A stretch of DNA of 64,000 nt from Bacillus timonensis (GCA_020171895.1 JAIVAN010000001.1:124001-188000), one strand, 5' to 3'; numbered from the stretch's first letter, positions 42,037 to 51,386 are shown. Translations and numbers: made by a program. Notes: generated from the sequence alone by a model not told the origin.

Positions 42037-43463
42037 CGTAAATCCCACTTCGTAACCGAGACTACAGCCTCGTTTTTGGAGCCGAATGCAATTTTTCGAC
42101 AGTTTTTATAAGGATAGATCCTTGCTGTGAAGACTTCTTCACCATCGTTTACGAAAATTTCAATAGAAGAAGTGTCTAAATAGATTCGAAGTGAGTGTAA
42201 TTCATTAAGTTTACAGCTTCTGCTTTCCGTTTTGCCGTCTGCGAAGCTATGGCGCTCGAGTGTGAAGATGCCTTCCGTTTGATTGTAGACAATTCGTGCG
42301 TGATCACGGATTAACATTTCAAAGTGGCCCGACAGTTTTTCAACTTCCACCTTTAATTCCAGCACTTCTCCAGATACACCTTCTAGTTCCTTCAATTCGT
42401 TAACGAGAGCAACATTCCCAAATGACACTTCATTCCCACGCATTTGCTCTAGTTCTACAACAGGTGTTTGAATCAGTTTTCCATCACGAACATGTAGTAC
42501 GCGAGGGATCGTTAAGCAGTGTATCCATTTATGTGCTATCGTTGGGTGTTTGTCTTCGTTTTGATCAGGTACGCCCATCCAGCCAACGACTATCCTGCGG
42601 CCATTCTCATCTAAAGTGGTTTGTGGAGCGTAAAATTCAAAGCCTCTGTCTAGTTCATAGAATTCACCGTGTGACAGTTTAGCTGATTCATAATCTAGCT
42701 TCCCAATATAATAACCACATTGATAGACGTTGTTATAGAGCATGCCTTGAGCGTCTATGCCTTGTGGTGAAAACAATAGTACATCCTGTCCATCAAGTTC
42801 AAACAGGTCGGGGCATTCCCACATGTAGCCCATGTTATTTTCGTCAGTAGAGCCAGCGATGTTACCAAGAAGCTCCCAGTTTAAAAGATCAGAAGACTGA
42901 AATAGTGCAGCATGACCTTTTATATCTACACTTTGAGCACCGATGATCATGTAGTACACATCGTCTTTTTTCCACACTTTTGGATCGCGGAAATGCGCAG
43001 TGTAGCCCTCTGGTAATTCGAGAACAGGTCCTTTTTTCTCAAAATTTAAGCCATCTTTAGAGGTGGCTAAACATTGATATGTTTCCCGATTGCCCTCAGC
43101 GTCCTTCACATTCCCTGTGTAAAATAACATGAGCTCATCTTTCGTTGAAATGGCGCTACCAGAGTAGCAGCCGTTTTTATCATACCAATCACTTGGCGTT
43201 AGGGCGATTTGTTCATGGGTCCAATTCACAAGGTCTGGTGATGTGTAATGTCCCCAAAACTTCGCACCGTGTCCCGTTTTAAATGGCATCCATTGATAAA
43301 ACAAGTGATAAGTACCCTTCCATTGGATAAAGCCGTTGGGATCATTGATTAAGCCAACAGGAGGCATAAGGTGATAGTGCAAGCGGTAATCATCACTCAT
43401 AACCGTATTGTGTTGCTTTTGTACTTCTTCATTTGCTTTTTGAACGAGTTCATTATGCTTCAT
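42033..43463 (-). CDS. sacA: Sucrose-6-phosphate hydrolase (GH32)
   Basis: 476 residues. GH32 motifs: LINDPNGF near 38-45 with the nucleophile Asp, YSGSA, FRDPKVW (transition-state Asp) and ECPDLF with the acid/base Glu, then the C-terminal beta-sandwich. It splits sucrose 6-phosphate delivered by the PTS into glucose 6-phosphate and fructose. Last gene of the minus-strand sucrose operon, 14 nt after the fructokinase gene. Confidence 0.95.
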   Translation of the reverse strand: MKHNELVQKANEEVQKQHNTVMSDDYRLHYHLMPPVGLINDPNGFIQWKGTYHLFYQWMPFKTGHGAKFWGHYTSPDLVNWTHEQIALTPSDWYDKNGCYSGSAISTKDELMLFYTGNVKDAEGNRETYQCLATSKDGLNFEKKGPVLELPEGYTAHFRDPKVWKKDDVYYMIIGAQSVDIKGHAALFQSSDLLNWELLGNIAGSTDENNMGYMWECPDLFELDGQDVLLFSPQGIDAQGMLYNNVYQCGYYIGKLDYESAKLSHGEFYELDRGFEFYAPQTTLDENGRRIVVGWMGVPDQNEDKHPTIAHKWIHCLTIPRVLHVRDGKLIQTPVVELEQMRGNEVSFGNVALVNELKELEGVSGEVLELKVEVEKLSGHFEMLIRDHARIVYNQTEGIFTLERHSFADGKTESRSCKLNELHSLRIYLDTSSIEIFVNDGEEVFTARIYPYKNCRKIAFGSKNEAVVSVTKWDLR

Positions 43464-43477
43464 GTGAAAAAGCTCCT

Positions 43478-44431
43478 TTAGTTTTTCGAAAGTAGTTCAT
43501 TTACTTGGTCAATCGTTGGAAGAGCCGTCATTGCACCTTTTGTGGAAGCAGCAAGACCACCTGATACACTGGCAAAACGAGCAAAGGCTGCTGCTTGGTC
43601 AAGTGTGATGGCATGAATGTCATCGATATGTTTATTAACGCTGTAAAGTATTCCAGAGACGAATGCATCACCTGCACCTGTTGTGTCCACGGCATCGATT
43701 TTCATTGCGGATACTCTTTCATACCCACTTGCAGTATAAACGTAGCTACCTTCAGCTCCAAGAGTGATTAGTAAAAATGGAATATCGTGCATCTCCTTTA
43801 ATTTTGCAACACCACTTTCAATATCTTTCTCTCCAGTTAAGAATTCTAGCTCTTCTTCAGATAATTTCAGAACATCTGCGAATGTTAACATCGATTTGAT
43901 CGTGTCTTTGGCAACAGCGTCATTGTCCCAAAGACCTAGTCGAAGATTTGGGTCATATGAAACAATCATTCCGTGTTTTTTCGCTAACTTAACAGCTTCA
44001 ATCGTCGCAGCTTTTACTGGCTCATGAATAAGAGAAATGGAGCCGAAATGTAGAATTTTATTTGATTCGAACCATTCTTCTTTTAAATCGTTTTTATGTA
44101 AAAATTGATCGGCTGGGGGATTGATGTAAAAGTCGAAACTGCGTTCGCCGTCTTGACCGAGTGTGATGAAGACAACGCCTGTTTTCGCTTCATTCGTTTG
44201 AAGCATAGATGTTGTGTTAACGCCATATGAAGTTAGTGTTTCTTTTAAAAATGTACCAAGCACGTCGTTTCCTACCTTGCCAACAAAAGTGGAAGGGGTG
44301 TTTAGTCTTGCGACACCAACAGCCACGTTTGCGGGTGCACCACCTGGGCTTTTTTGATAGGTTAGATTGTTTTCATCAAGCGGGATAAAGTCAATTAACG
44401 CTTCGCCTAATGAGATGACACCGTTTTTCAT
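43478..44431 (-). CDS. scrK: Fructokinase (PfkB family)
   Basis: 317 residues. PfkB features: GEALIDFIPLD at the N-terminus, KSPGGAPANVAVGVARL at about 27-43, GKVGNDVLGTFLKETL, and DTTGAGDAFVSGILY near 248-262 with the catalytic Asp. It phosphorylates the fructose released by SacA. ATG behind AGGGAGGAAAC. The gene sits between the transporter and hydrolase genes; an internal terminator upstream separates it from the PTS gene. Confidence 0.93.
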   Translation of the reverse strand: MKNGVISLGEALIDFIPLDENNLTYQKSPGGAPANVAVGVARLNTPSTFVGKVGNDVLGTFLKETLTSYGVNTTSMLQTNEAKTGVVFITLGQDGERSFDFYINPPADQFLHKNDLKEEWFESNKILHFGSISLIHEPVKAATIEAVKLAKKHGMIVSYDPNLRLGLWDNDAVAKDTIKSMLTFADVLKLSEEELEFLTGEKDIESGVAKLKEMHDIPFLLITLGAEGSYVYTASGYERVSAMKIDAVDTTGAGDAFVSGILYSVNKHIDDIHAITLDQAAAFARFASVSGGLAASTKGAMTALPTIDQVNELLSKN

Positions 44432-44457
44432 GCGTGTTTCCTCCCTTATGGATAAGG

Positions 44458-44487
44458 AAAAAATCAGGCGGTTAAACCTGATTTTTT
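44458..44487 (-). terminator. Internal terminator between sucrose EII and fructokinase genes
   Basis: Perfect 11-bp stem AAAAAATCAGG / CCTGATTTTTT with an 8-nt loop; T6 on the minus strand. Expected to reduce downstream expression rather than abolish it. Confidence 0.8.
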
Positions 44488-44496
44488 CAAACCTGA

Positions 44497-45873
44497 TTAT
44501 TCTTTCTCTTCCTTAATACCTAAAATCCATGTTACGACAAAAGCGCCTACTACTGCAATGGCGAAACCGATTAGGTAGTTCACTAAATTAGAAACACCAA
44601 GTGGTGCAACAATTGCGATCATTGGGATACCTGTTAAACCGTATGCGTTTGCCACAACGTTCATAAATACGACATATGCTCCACCTAGAGCACCACCGAT
44701 GGCTGCACCGATAAATGGAGTGCGGTATTTTAAGTTCACTCCAAAGATGATTGGTTCTGTAATTCCTAAAAATGCAGATAACGCGGAAGGAAGTGCAATT
44801 TCCTTTGTTTTCACACGTTTTGATTTAAAGAATACCGCTAAACCTGCTCCACCTTGGGCAACGTTAGCCATTGACCAAATTGGCAATAAGTAGTTGACAC
44901 CGATATCAGCAAGTAATCCTGCTTCAATTGCATGGAAGCTATGGTGAACACCTGTAATAACAATCATCGAGTACAATCCACCGAAGATTAATCCAGCAAA
45001 TAATCCCCCATATTCATAGATGAAGTTTAAGAATGTTGTGATTCCGTCACCTACGATCAGTCCTAATGGTCCGATCGCTAAAATTGCGATGAATCCAGTT
45101 AAGATAATCGTAACGAAAGGTGTGACAAGTAAGTCTAGTGCGTTAGGTACGAATTTCCGTAATCCTTTTTCAATTTTACTCATCACATATACGGCAAGTA
45201 AGACTGGAATAACGGTTCCTTGGTAGCCAAGTAACGCTACGTCAAGTCCAAGGAAGTTCATGTATTCTGGTTGTGCGTTTGCAAGGCCCCAAGGATTTAG
45301 TAGGGCAGGGTGTGTCATGATACCACCGATAACGGCTCCAAGGTATGGATTTCCACCGAATTCTTTCGCGGCACTAACACCGATTAAGATCGGTAAAATA
45401 ATGAAGGCGGCACTTGAGAACATATCAAGTAATACAATAAATGGGCTATCAGGTGCGACCCATTCGAATACCTTCATCATGCCAAGTAATCCCATTAAAA
45501 GACCACTTGCAACGATTGCAGGAATAATTGGAACGAAAATGTTGGATAGTGTCTTCGCAATACGAGCGACTGGATTCATTTTCTTTTTGACTGCTTCATT
45601 ATGTGCAGCTGTATTGCCTGTTGCAATTCCTACTTCTTCAGCAAATTCAGCGTACACTTTGTTGACGATTCCTGTGCCGAAGATGATTTGGAATTGTCCA
45701 GAGCTAGCAAATGCTCCTTTGACACCATCTAGATTTTCGATAGATTTTTGATCTGCTTTTGCATCGTCAGCTAAAACGATACGAAGACGTGTAGCACAAT
45801 GAGTTGCACTAACGATATTTGTTTTACCTCCAAGTAAAGGAATCAGTTGTTTCGCGATTTCCTTGTGATTCAT
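44497..45873 (-). CDS. sacP: Sucrose-type PTS transporter, EIIBC component
   Basis: 458 residues. EIIB domain at about 1-85 with the phosphorylation Cys in THCATRLRIVL (about residue 26). EIIC at about 105-455 with about ten membrane segments, GVHHSFHAIEAGLL and ITEPIIFGVNLKYRTPFIGAAIGGALGG. No EIIA is fused; the IIA domain is encoded separately upstream. Sucrose specificity is inferred from sacA and fructokinase. RAT/terminator in the leader places it under antiterminator control. Confidence 0.92.
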   Translation of the reverse strand: MNHKEIAKQLIPLLGGKTNIVSATHCATRLRIVLADDAKADQKSIENLDGVKGAFASSGQFQIIFGTGIVNKVYAEFAEEVGIATGNTAAHNEAVKKKMNPVARIAKTLSNIFVPIIPAIVASGLLMGLLGMMKVFEWVAPDSPFIVLLDMFSSAAFIILPILIGVSAAKEFGGNPYLGAVIGGIMTHPALLNPWGLANAQPEYMNFLGLDVALLGYQGTVIPVLLAVYVMSKIEKGLRKFVPNALDLLVTPFVTIILTGFIAILAIGPLGLIVGDGITTFLNFIYEYGGLFAGLIFGGLYSMIVITGVHHSFHAIEAGLLADIGVNYLLPIWSMANVAQGGAGLAVFFKSKRVKTKEIALPSALSAFLGITEPIIFGVNLKYRTPFIGAAIGGALGGAYVVFMNVVANAYGLTGIPMIAIVAPLGVSNLVNYLIGFAIAVVGAFVVTWILGIKEEKE

Positions 45874-45943
45874 GGATGAAAACTCCTTTCCCTTTTCAAA
45901 GTTTTTCCTAAGAAAGTTTTTTCTATGAAAAGCAGGAAAATAA

Positions 45944-46028
45944 AAAAGACCTAAAACACGTGAGGGATAGAGAATAGACTTCTCCCGTCACATATTTTAG
46001 GTCTTGCCTGCATAACCAGTCACAATCC
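45944..46028 (-). promoter_or_regulatory. RAT antiterminator site plus overlapping terminator upstream of sacP
   Basis: On the minus strand the RAT hairpin runs from 46028 to 45999 (GGATTGTGACTGG...GCAGGCAAGACCT), matching the LicT/SacY consensus. Its 3' end overlaps the terminator, formed by AGACCTAAAA and TTTTAGGTCT and ending in T6. Binding of the antiterminator to RAT would block the terminator. Confidence 0.93.
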
Positions 46029-46119
46029 TGCTTTATTCACATTTCTATCTTAGAATAATTATTATTGTAAGAATACGGTTTCATTTTAAGACATTCAACA
46101 CATGTTCGTCAATCATTTT

Positions 46120-46947
46120 TTAAATTTTATCGATAATTCGTTGAATGTGTAATGAAATATAGCCTATTTCAGAAAGAGGAAAGATTAATCCGTACTCTTT
46201 TTGGGCATAGTCTGCCATTTTTTCAGCAGTAATAAAAGCAAGTTCATATTTTGTTTTTAAAAGGTGAAGCATTTCCGGGTCCATTGAATGGAACGGTTCA
46301 TTTTGTTCAGCACGGTTAATCGCAAAGCGTAAATGGGTAAGTAAGCGTTGGTAGGATATACTTGATTCTGCAATGGAAACATTCAGTTCATGTTCAATTA
46401 AATCAATCATTTCACTAATCATCGTTGTTTGTTTGAGTGTGTTTTCCATATTGCTTGAATTGAGCTTTGCCGTATGAAGGTGGATGGCAATATGGCCTAC
46501 TTCATCTTCGGGAATCTCAACATCTAACTTCGTTTTAATATGCTCTTTTGCCCATAGCCCGATTTTAAATTCACTTGGGTAGAGAACTTTAATCTCACTT
46601 AATAGTTTATTATGAATCATATACCCTTGCTGCAGGCGTTCAAGTGCAAAGGAAAGATGGTCCGTTAATGAAATATGAATATGATTGCTAAGCGGGACCT
46701 GTAACTCACCTTCTGCATAGCTAATAATTTCCTCAGCCAAAGCAATATGTTCTTCAGGTACTATTTGAAGAAGCTCTTGAAAGCGTTCATTTCCTTCTTT
46801 CATCACAAATATTTTCTCGATTTTTTTGTTGTCAATGAGGTCGTTCTTTCCTTTTTGAAAAGCAATGCCAGGTCCCATGACAATTTTTTCTTGGTTGTCT
46901 TCTTTTATAACCACAGCATTGTTGTTTAAAATCTTGTTTATTCTCAA
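46120..46947 (-). CDS. BglG/SacT-family transcriptional antiterminator
   Basis: 275 residues. RNA-binding CAT domain at 1-55 (MRINKILNNNAVVIKEDNQEKIVMGPGIAF), then two PTS regulation domains: PRD1 at about 65-170 with HISLTDHLSFALERL and GHIAIHLH, PRD2 at about 175-275 with HLRFAINRAEQNEPFH and GYISLHIQRI. The conserved His residues are targets of HPr/EII phosphorylation. It should bind both RAT sites in this locus and so regulate both itself and sacP-scrK-sacA. It lies between the EIIA and EIIBC genes. Confidence 0.94.
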   Translation of the reverse strand: MRINKILNNNAVVIKEDNQEKIVMGPGIAFQKGKNDLIDNKKIEKIFVMKEGNERFQELLQIVPEEHIALAEEIISYAEGELQVPLSNHIHISLTDHLSFALERLQQGYMIHNKLLSEIKVLYPSEFKIGLWAKEHIKTKLDVEIPEDEVGHIAIHLHTAKLNSSNMENTLKQTTMISEMIDLIEHELNVSIAESSISYQRLLTHLRFAINRAEQNEPFHSMDPEMLHLLKTKYELAFITAEKMADYAQKEYGLIFPLSEIGYISLHIQRIIDKI

Positions 46948-47009
46948 AGCATTTCGCTCCTACTTGTATGTAATGGAGCCAATCAACAAACGTTTGACCA
47001 GCTCAAAAT

Positions 47010-47519
47010 TTATTCTTTGACTGAAATGGATGCTAGTTCTGTATTTGCTTGTATGGCATCTAATACATCGTATTTTTCAAAAGAGGCAACGTGTTCGCCA
47101 TTTGTCAGAATAACAGGGGTGATGGTGCTTTTCGCTTTTTCTCTCACTAATTGTAGGTTGAAATTTAGTAGGGGAGTGCCAACTGTTACGTTGTCTCCAA
47201 CATTTACTAGACCTTCGAAGCCTTCACCATTCATTGATACCGTTTCAAGACCGACATGAATGAGGATTTCTGTTCCTGTTTCAGATAGGATTCCAATGGC
47301 ATGCTTTGTCGGAAAAAATTGTACGATTTGACCGTTTACAGGTGATACGACTGTTCCATCTGTTGGATCAATCGCAATGCCATCTCCCATCATTTTTTGT
47401 GAAAAGACTGGGTCTGGTACGTCTTCTAGAAGGACAATTCTCCCAGTTAGTGGTGCAAATAGAGTTTCTTCTCTCTTTTTGTCATCATTTCCTTTATTGA
47501 ATAATTTCTTCAGAAACAT
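47010..47519 (-). CDS. PTS glucose-type EIIA protein
   Basis: 169 residues: a free-standing IIA-Glc domain. VFSQKMMGDGIAIDPTDGTVVSPVNGQIVQFFPTKHAIGI and ILIHVGLETVSMNGEGF include the two active-site His residues (in TKHAIG and LIHVGL). It presumably phosphorylates the EIIB of the sucrose transporter, which lacks its own IIA, and possibly the antiterminator. First gene of the unit behind a RAT/terminator leader. Confidence 0.92.
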   Translation of the reverse strand: MFLKKLFNKGNDDKKREETLFAPLTGRIVLLEDVPDPVFSQKMMGDGIAIDPTDGTVVSPVNGQIVQFFPTKHAIGILSETGTEILIHVGLETVSMNGEGFEGLVNVGDNVTVGTPLLNFNLQLVREKAKSTITPVILTNGEHVASFEKYDVLDAIQANTELASISVKE

Positions 47520-47561
47520 CGCTCAAATCCCCTCTCCATCTTTCTTACTATTCCGAAAATA

Positions 47562-47628
47562 AAAAGACCTAAAACATTGGTGTGGAAAAAAATGTTTTAG
47601 GTCTTGCCTGCATGACCAGTCACAATCC
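47562..47628 (-). promoter_or_regulatory. RAT antiterminator site plus terminator upstream of the EIIA gene
   Basis: The RAT at 47628-47599 differs from the first copy by one base in the apical region. The terminator is a perfect 15-bp stem (AAGACCTAAAACATT / AATGTTTTAGGTCTT) with a 12-nt loop, overlapping the RAT 3' end. This second copy implies autoregulation of the EIIA-antiterminator unit. Confidence 0.94.
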
Positions 47629-47653
47629 TACTTGTATCATATTGTATGTCATA

Positions 47654-47682
47654 AGGATAAAAAATATTTTTTACACTGTCAA
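47654..47682 (-). promoter_or_regulatory. Sigma-A promoter for the EIIA-antiterminator unit
   Basis: On the minus strand TTGACA (47682-47677), a 17-nt spacer and TATCCT (47659-47654). The predicted start is about 20 nt before the RAT hairpin. Confidence 0.7.
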
Positions 47683-47753
47683 ATGTTTACGTATCGATAG
47701 GTTACATAATAAACTGTAAGGGTAGGTAAAAATTGGACGTCTGAGGTGAAAGC

Positions 47754-48995
47754 ATGATTGCAAATGAATATTTTTATGGCATGGTGCCCGTTTCGATAGA
47801 TATAACAAATGAAGAACGTACTGCAATATTAAGAGAATTTCCGGTACCAAGCTTGTCTGTGGCAGAGGGTGGATTCTCCATAGAAAATGAAGTGCATGGG
47901 AACCAAGTTAGAGGTGTAACGCTTTTGTTGAACGAATTTTCAATTGAACGTACACAAGGAGCGAATCCAAAGCCTTATTTTAAAATGAAGTTTTCAAATC
48001 ATTTAGGTACATATAGTGCGAAGATGTGGGATAACGATGGAGCCGTAGAACGATATAGCCCGTTATTAGAAGAACATAGTGTTTTTCAGGTGTCAGGAAA
48101 AGTAGAGGAATTTAAAAGTTTTAAATCGATCACGATCAGTGAGTTAAATGTAATTGGAGATGATATTGACCCATTTACGTTAATTGCGTGTACGGAGCAG
48201 TCGTTAGAGGATTTCACGGTAGAATTGCATCACTATTTAAGTGAGTTAGAGGAGCCGTTTCGTTCGATAGGATTTGCAGGAATGAAGCGTTTTTGGCAGG
48301 AGTTTCGTGTGCGGCCTGCTGCGATGGGACATCATCATGCATACTTAGGTGGACTTTTAAAGCATACGGTTGGGTTAATGAGGCTTGCTCGCTTTATTTT
48401 AAAGCAAGATGAGAATCATTTTAAGGTAGTTTTACGTTTAATCAATCAAGTGGAAAAGGTGTATAAACAGGAGTTATGGAATGATCTACAATCTGATAAT
48501 CCTGGTGGAAGTCCGCGAAATCTTGTATGGAAGGATTCAGTCGATCATTTGTATTCAATGTTTTATGGCATGGCAAAGCATCGCGATGAAAAACCAAACG
48601 TTTCTCTGTTGATGTGCGCGATTTTGTATCATGATATCGGTAAATTAATGGAGTATCATCACGCTGGAAAAGGAACGGAAGAGTTTAGGTTTTTATATCC
48701 AACTGCCGATGCTAATTCGTTGCAATATCGTAAGCCCACCGGAATTACAATGGATGAGCTTGGTGTGTTAGTTGGCCATATTCCATATGGGGTTATGATT
48801 GTTGGGAAAATCATTGAGACTGAAAACATCAACATGACACTTGAGGATATTCATCGACTACAGCATGCCATACTTTGTCATCACGGAAAACTGGAGTGGG
48901 GGGCAAACATTGCTCCAAAAACGATTGAAGGCTATTTAATTCATATTGTCGATTATTTGGACTCAAGGTATGAGAGAACAGAAGAAGTGAAGTAG
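47754..48995 (+). CDS. YhaM-like OB-fold/HD-domain 3'-5' exoribonuclease
   Basis: 413 residues, longer than the roughly 314 of B. subtilis YhaM. OB-fold at about 60-135 (VTLLLNEFSIERTQGANPKPYFKMKFSNHLGTYSAKMWD) and an HD domain: GHHHAYLGGLLKHTVGLMRLA at about 196-216, LYHDIGKL near 291, then GHIPYGVMI and HAILCHHGKLEWG. Extra length comes from an N-terminal extension and an insertion inside the HD domain (about 225-285). Start ATG behind GAGGTGAAAGC. A GGCT-like gene follows 34 nt downstream. Confidence 0.85.
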   Translation: MIANEYFYGMVPVSIDITNEERTAILREFPVPSLSVAEGGFSIENEVHGNQVRGVTLLLNEFSIERTQGANPKPYFKMKFSNHLGTYSAKMWDNDGAVERYSPLLEEHSVFQVSGKVEEFKSFKSITISELNVIGDDIDPFTLIACTEQSLEDFTVELHHYLSELEEPFRSIGFAGMKRFWQEFRVRPAAMGHHHAYLGGLLKHTVGLMRLARFILKQDENHFKVVLRLINQVEKVYKQELWNDLQSDNPGGSPRNLVWKDSVDHLYSMFYGMAKHRDEKPNVSLLMCAILYHDIGKLMEYHHAGKGTEEFRFLYPTADANSLQYRKPTGITMDELGVLVGHIPYGVMIVGKIIETENINMTLEDIHRLQHAILCHHGKLEWGANIAPKTIEGYLIHIVDYLDSRYERTEEVK

Positions 48996-49029
48996 CAATA
49001 TTAATAGAAGGAAAAGTGGGTGACGGTTT

Positions 49030-49428
49030 ATGGGGAAAACACATCGGGTGTTTGTGTATGGAACGTTATTGGTTGGAGAAAGAAATCATCATGTCGCGCA
49101 ACCACATCTTATTGATGTGGAGTCAGGCTCTGTAAAAGGATATTTATACAATGTTGGAGCGTATCCAGCGCTTGTGTTAGACGAAATGGGAACGGAAATC
49201 GTTGGCGAGTGGATTACGGTGACAGAGGAAGGACTTCGACATATGGATCTTTTAGAGGATTATGTGGAAGGTAGAGGTCATAATTTATATGAACGTGTTT
49301 GGGTGAAGGATGCTGGAACAGAGAACGAAGGGTTTGTGTATGTGTTTGAAGCGATGAAAGCAAGTAAGCTTCCTTTAATCGAGGGTGGTTCATGGCGTCA
49401 TAGACATGGTGAAAAAGAAAATTGTTAA
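49030..49428 (+). CDS. Gamma-glutamylcyclotransferase family protein
   Basis: 132 residues. GGCT/AIG2 fold: RVFVYGTLLVGERNHHVAQ near the N-terminus (substrate-binding YGTLL), then GEWITVTEEGLRHMDLLEDYVEGRGHNLYERVWV with the catalytic Glu region. Substrate not certain; the family includes gamma-glutamylamine cyclotransferases. TTG/ATG choice: ATG at 49030 with GGGTGACGG upstream. Confidence 0.88.
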   Translation: MGKTHRVFVYGTLLVGERNHHVAQPHLIDVESGSVKGYLYNVGAYPALVLDEMGTEIVGEWITVTEEGLRHMDLLEDYVEGRGHNLYERVWVKDAGTENEGFVYVFEAMKASKLPLIEGGSWRHRHGEKENC

Positions 49429-49511
49429 CCTGCAAAATAGGAGAATGGCCATTTTTTACATAAATTTTATCCCTTCCGAAAACACTAAACGTATGTTCGG
49501 GAGGTGTGGAA

Positions 49512-49823
49512 ATGGATTCAAATATTTATGCGGAAATTTATAAGGATTATAAACAGCAAGGACAGGATCAAGCAGCCTCAGAGATGGTTGACTCAGATTC
49601 AGGTGTTGAGAAGATTGTCGCCGTAAGAAAAAATGATGATGGTGACTTGATTGCGTTTAAGACGAGCGCAGGGCGAGAATTGGATTATGTCACTGCTTTA
49701 TCAGAAGCAAAAAATGGTAGTTTGGCACATGTTGATGTGTTTCATAAGTATGGTCGAGATATTTTGCGAAGTGAGCCTGATGGAGTGAAGGAAAATAATC
49801 TTGATCATCTGCCTACATTTTAA
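49512..49823 (+). CDS. DUF3892 domain protein
   Basis: 103 residues from the ATG at 49512 (GGGAGGTG upstream). The C-terminal 65 residues show the DUF3892 pattern VEKIVAVRKNDDGDLIAFKTSAGRELDYVTALSEAKNGSLAHVDVF. This small beta domain is widespread in Bacilli and of unknown role. The N-terminal 35 residues are polar. Ends at a convergent terminator. Confidence 0.82.
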   Translation: MDSNIYAEIYKDYKQQGQDQAASEMVDSDSGVEKIVAVRKNDDGDLIAFKTSAGRELDYVTALSEAKNGSLAHVDVFHKYGRDILRSEPDGVKENNLDHLPTF

Positions 49824-49832
49824 GACAAAATG

Positions 49833-49866
49833 AAAAACCAACTCTATTTTTGGAGTTGGTTTTTGT
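49833..49866. terminator. Convergent bidirectional terminator
   Basis: Stem AAAAACCAACTC / GAGTTGGTTTTT, 8-nt loop; A and T tracts on both sides. Confidence 0.9.
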
Positions 49867-49867
49867 T

Positions 49868-50722
49868 TTATTTCGCTTCTAATCCGAACTTGCCACTGTG
49901 GTAATCTTGAAAAGCTTGACGAATTTCTTCCATACTACCCATGACAAATGGTCCATATGGAACGATTCGCTCTCTCGTTGGTTTAGCAGAATAGATGAGA
50001 ACTTTTGAGCGTTTGTTTGCGGTAAGAGTTAGTTCGCTTCTATCATTTGTTCCACTTTCGTTAAATGTGAGTTGTGCTACACCGTTTTTTTTGATAGTCA
50101 TGTTGTTCTCTCCCGCCATAATTTCACCTGATGTGACATACAAGAATGCATTATGATTCTCGGGTATATGGTGCTCAAATGTAGCTCCTTTTGATAACGT
50201 GATTTCTGACAGTGTCAATGGGACTAATGGTTTTAAAGGACCCTCCACGCCATGAAGTTGACCAGCATATACTCTAACTGATCCTCCCTCAAACGATACA
50301 AGCGGTGTTTGGTCTCCGTAAATATCTTGATAGCTTGATGGAGTTGACCGTAAGTTTCTCGGAAGGTTTACCCACAATTGCAACGTATGAGCTATATCGT
50401 CATCCACTGCTTCTTCTGCGTGACGAACACCACTTCCTGCATTCATATACTGAATATCCCCAGCTTCTAAAATGCCATAACCACCGCTGTTATCAATATG
50501 TTCAACTCTACCATCAATCACATATGTAATGGTTTGAAAGCCACGGTGTGGATGATCTGAGAATGTACCTCGTTTAAACCAATCTTCTGCCATTAAAATA
50601 AACGGATCTAGCTCCTGCCATTGTTCAGGCGAAAAGAGAAGCCCTTTTTGAACAGCGGGAAATTGCATTTCCTCAAATTTCACATCCCATTGACGCTTTA
50701 CTTGTCTTTTTAAACGTACCAT
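49868..50722 (-). CDS. Pirin family protein
   Basis: 284 residues, bicupin. Metal-site motif HPHRGFQTITYVIDGRVEHIDNSGGYG at about 57-83 and NAGSGVRHAEEA near 98-109 give the His/His/His/Glu ligands of pirins. C-terminal cupin with pirin_C signature. Bacterial pirins often have quercetin 2,3-dioxygenase-like activity; role unknown here. ATG behind GGAGG. Monocistronic. Confidence 0.92.
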   Translation of the reverse strand: MVRLKRQVKRQWDVKFEEMQFPAVQKGLLFSPEQWQELDPFILMAEDWFKRGTFSDHPHRGFQTITYVIDGRVEHIDNSGGYGILEAGDIQYMNAGSGVRHAEEAVDDDIAHTLQLWVNLPRNLRSTPSSYQDIYGDQTPLVSFEGGSVRVYAGQLHGVEGPLKPLVPLTLSEITLSKGATFEHHIPENHNAFLYVTSGEIMAGENNMTIKKNGVAQLTFNESGTNDRSELTLTANKRSKVLIYSAKPTRERIVPYGPFVMGSMEEIRQAFQDYHSGKFGLEAK

Positions 50723-50857
50723 GATGAAAACCTCCGAAATTGATGTTAGGTAAAAGATATCATGAAAAGTTCCTTTATCAAAGAAAAGTGGCTTGTAAAA
50801 AAAGGGTTTCGTTTGTTCATGGAGAATGTATGGTAGATGGTAAAAGGGGGCATGTGC

Positions 50858-51349
50858 ATGAGGAGGATTACGCTTGCAAACGGTGATACGGTTGAAGTAG
50901 AGTGCTTGAGCTGTGCACTTACAAGTGGGTTAGTGGAACCAGAAGGTGGAGTCATTGTAGAAACAGAGCATTTTCACGCCCATCAGGACGTCGCTTATCC
51001 AATTAAAGGGTTAGTGATTGTAGCTTCAAAACGTCATGTCACTTGTTTAGATGAGTTAACAGAAGAAGAACGTTTTGAGTATATTACGCTTCTATCAACG
51101 ATTCGGAAAGCACAAAGAGACGTTCTAGGTATAGAGCATGTGTATTACTTCTATAATGAAGATACCACTCACCATTTTCATACATGGATGGTTCCTCGCT
51201 ATGAATGGATGTATGAGTTTGGTCGTTCTGTAGAATCTGTACGCCCCGTGTTGTTATATGCTAGGAATGAAATGAATGATGAGACGAACCGAAAAGAAGT
51301 GTTAAAAGCGATTGATCAGCTACGTGAAGTATTCCATCACGAGAAATAG
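50858..51349 (+). CDS. HIT-like family protein
   Basis: 163 residues from the ATG at 50858 (AAAGGGGG upstream, 8 nt). HIT fold: N-terminal CLSCALTSG, IVETEHFHAHQDVAYPIKGLVIVASKRHVTCLDELTEEE, and the catalytic-type triad stretch HHFHTWMVPR near 118-127 in place of the usual HxHxH. Probably a nucleotide hydrolase or transferase. The ending RQ-free variant of the His motif makes the exact activity uncertain. Confidence 0.8.
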   Translation: MRRITLANGDTVEVECLSCALTSGLVEPEGGVIVETEHFHAHQDVAYPIKGLVIVASKRHVTCLDELTEEERFEYITLLSTIRKAQRDVLGIEHVYYFYNEDTTHHFHTWMVPRYEWMYEFGRSVESVRPVLLYARNEMNDETNRKEVLKAIDQLREVFHHEK

Positions 51350-51386
51350 AATATGATTTTAAAACAAGAAATTAGGAGGGCTATCA

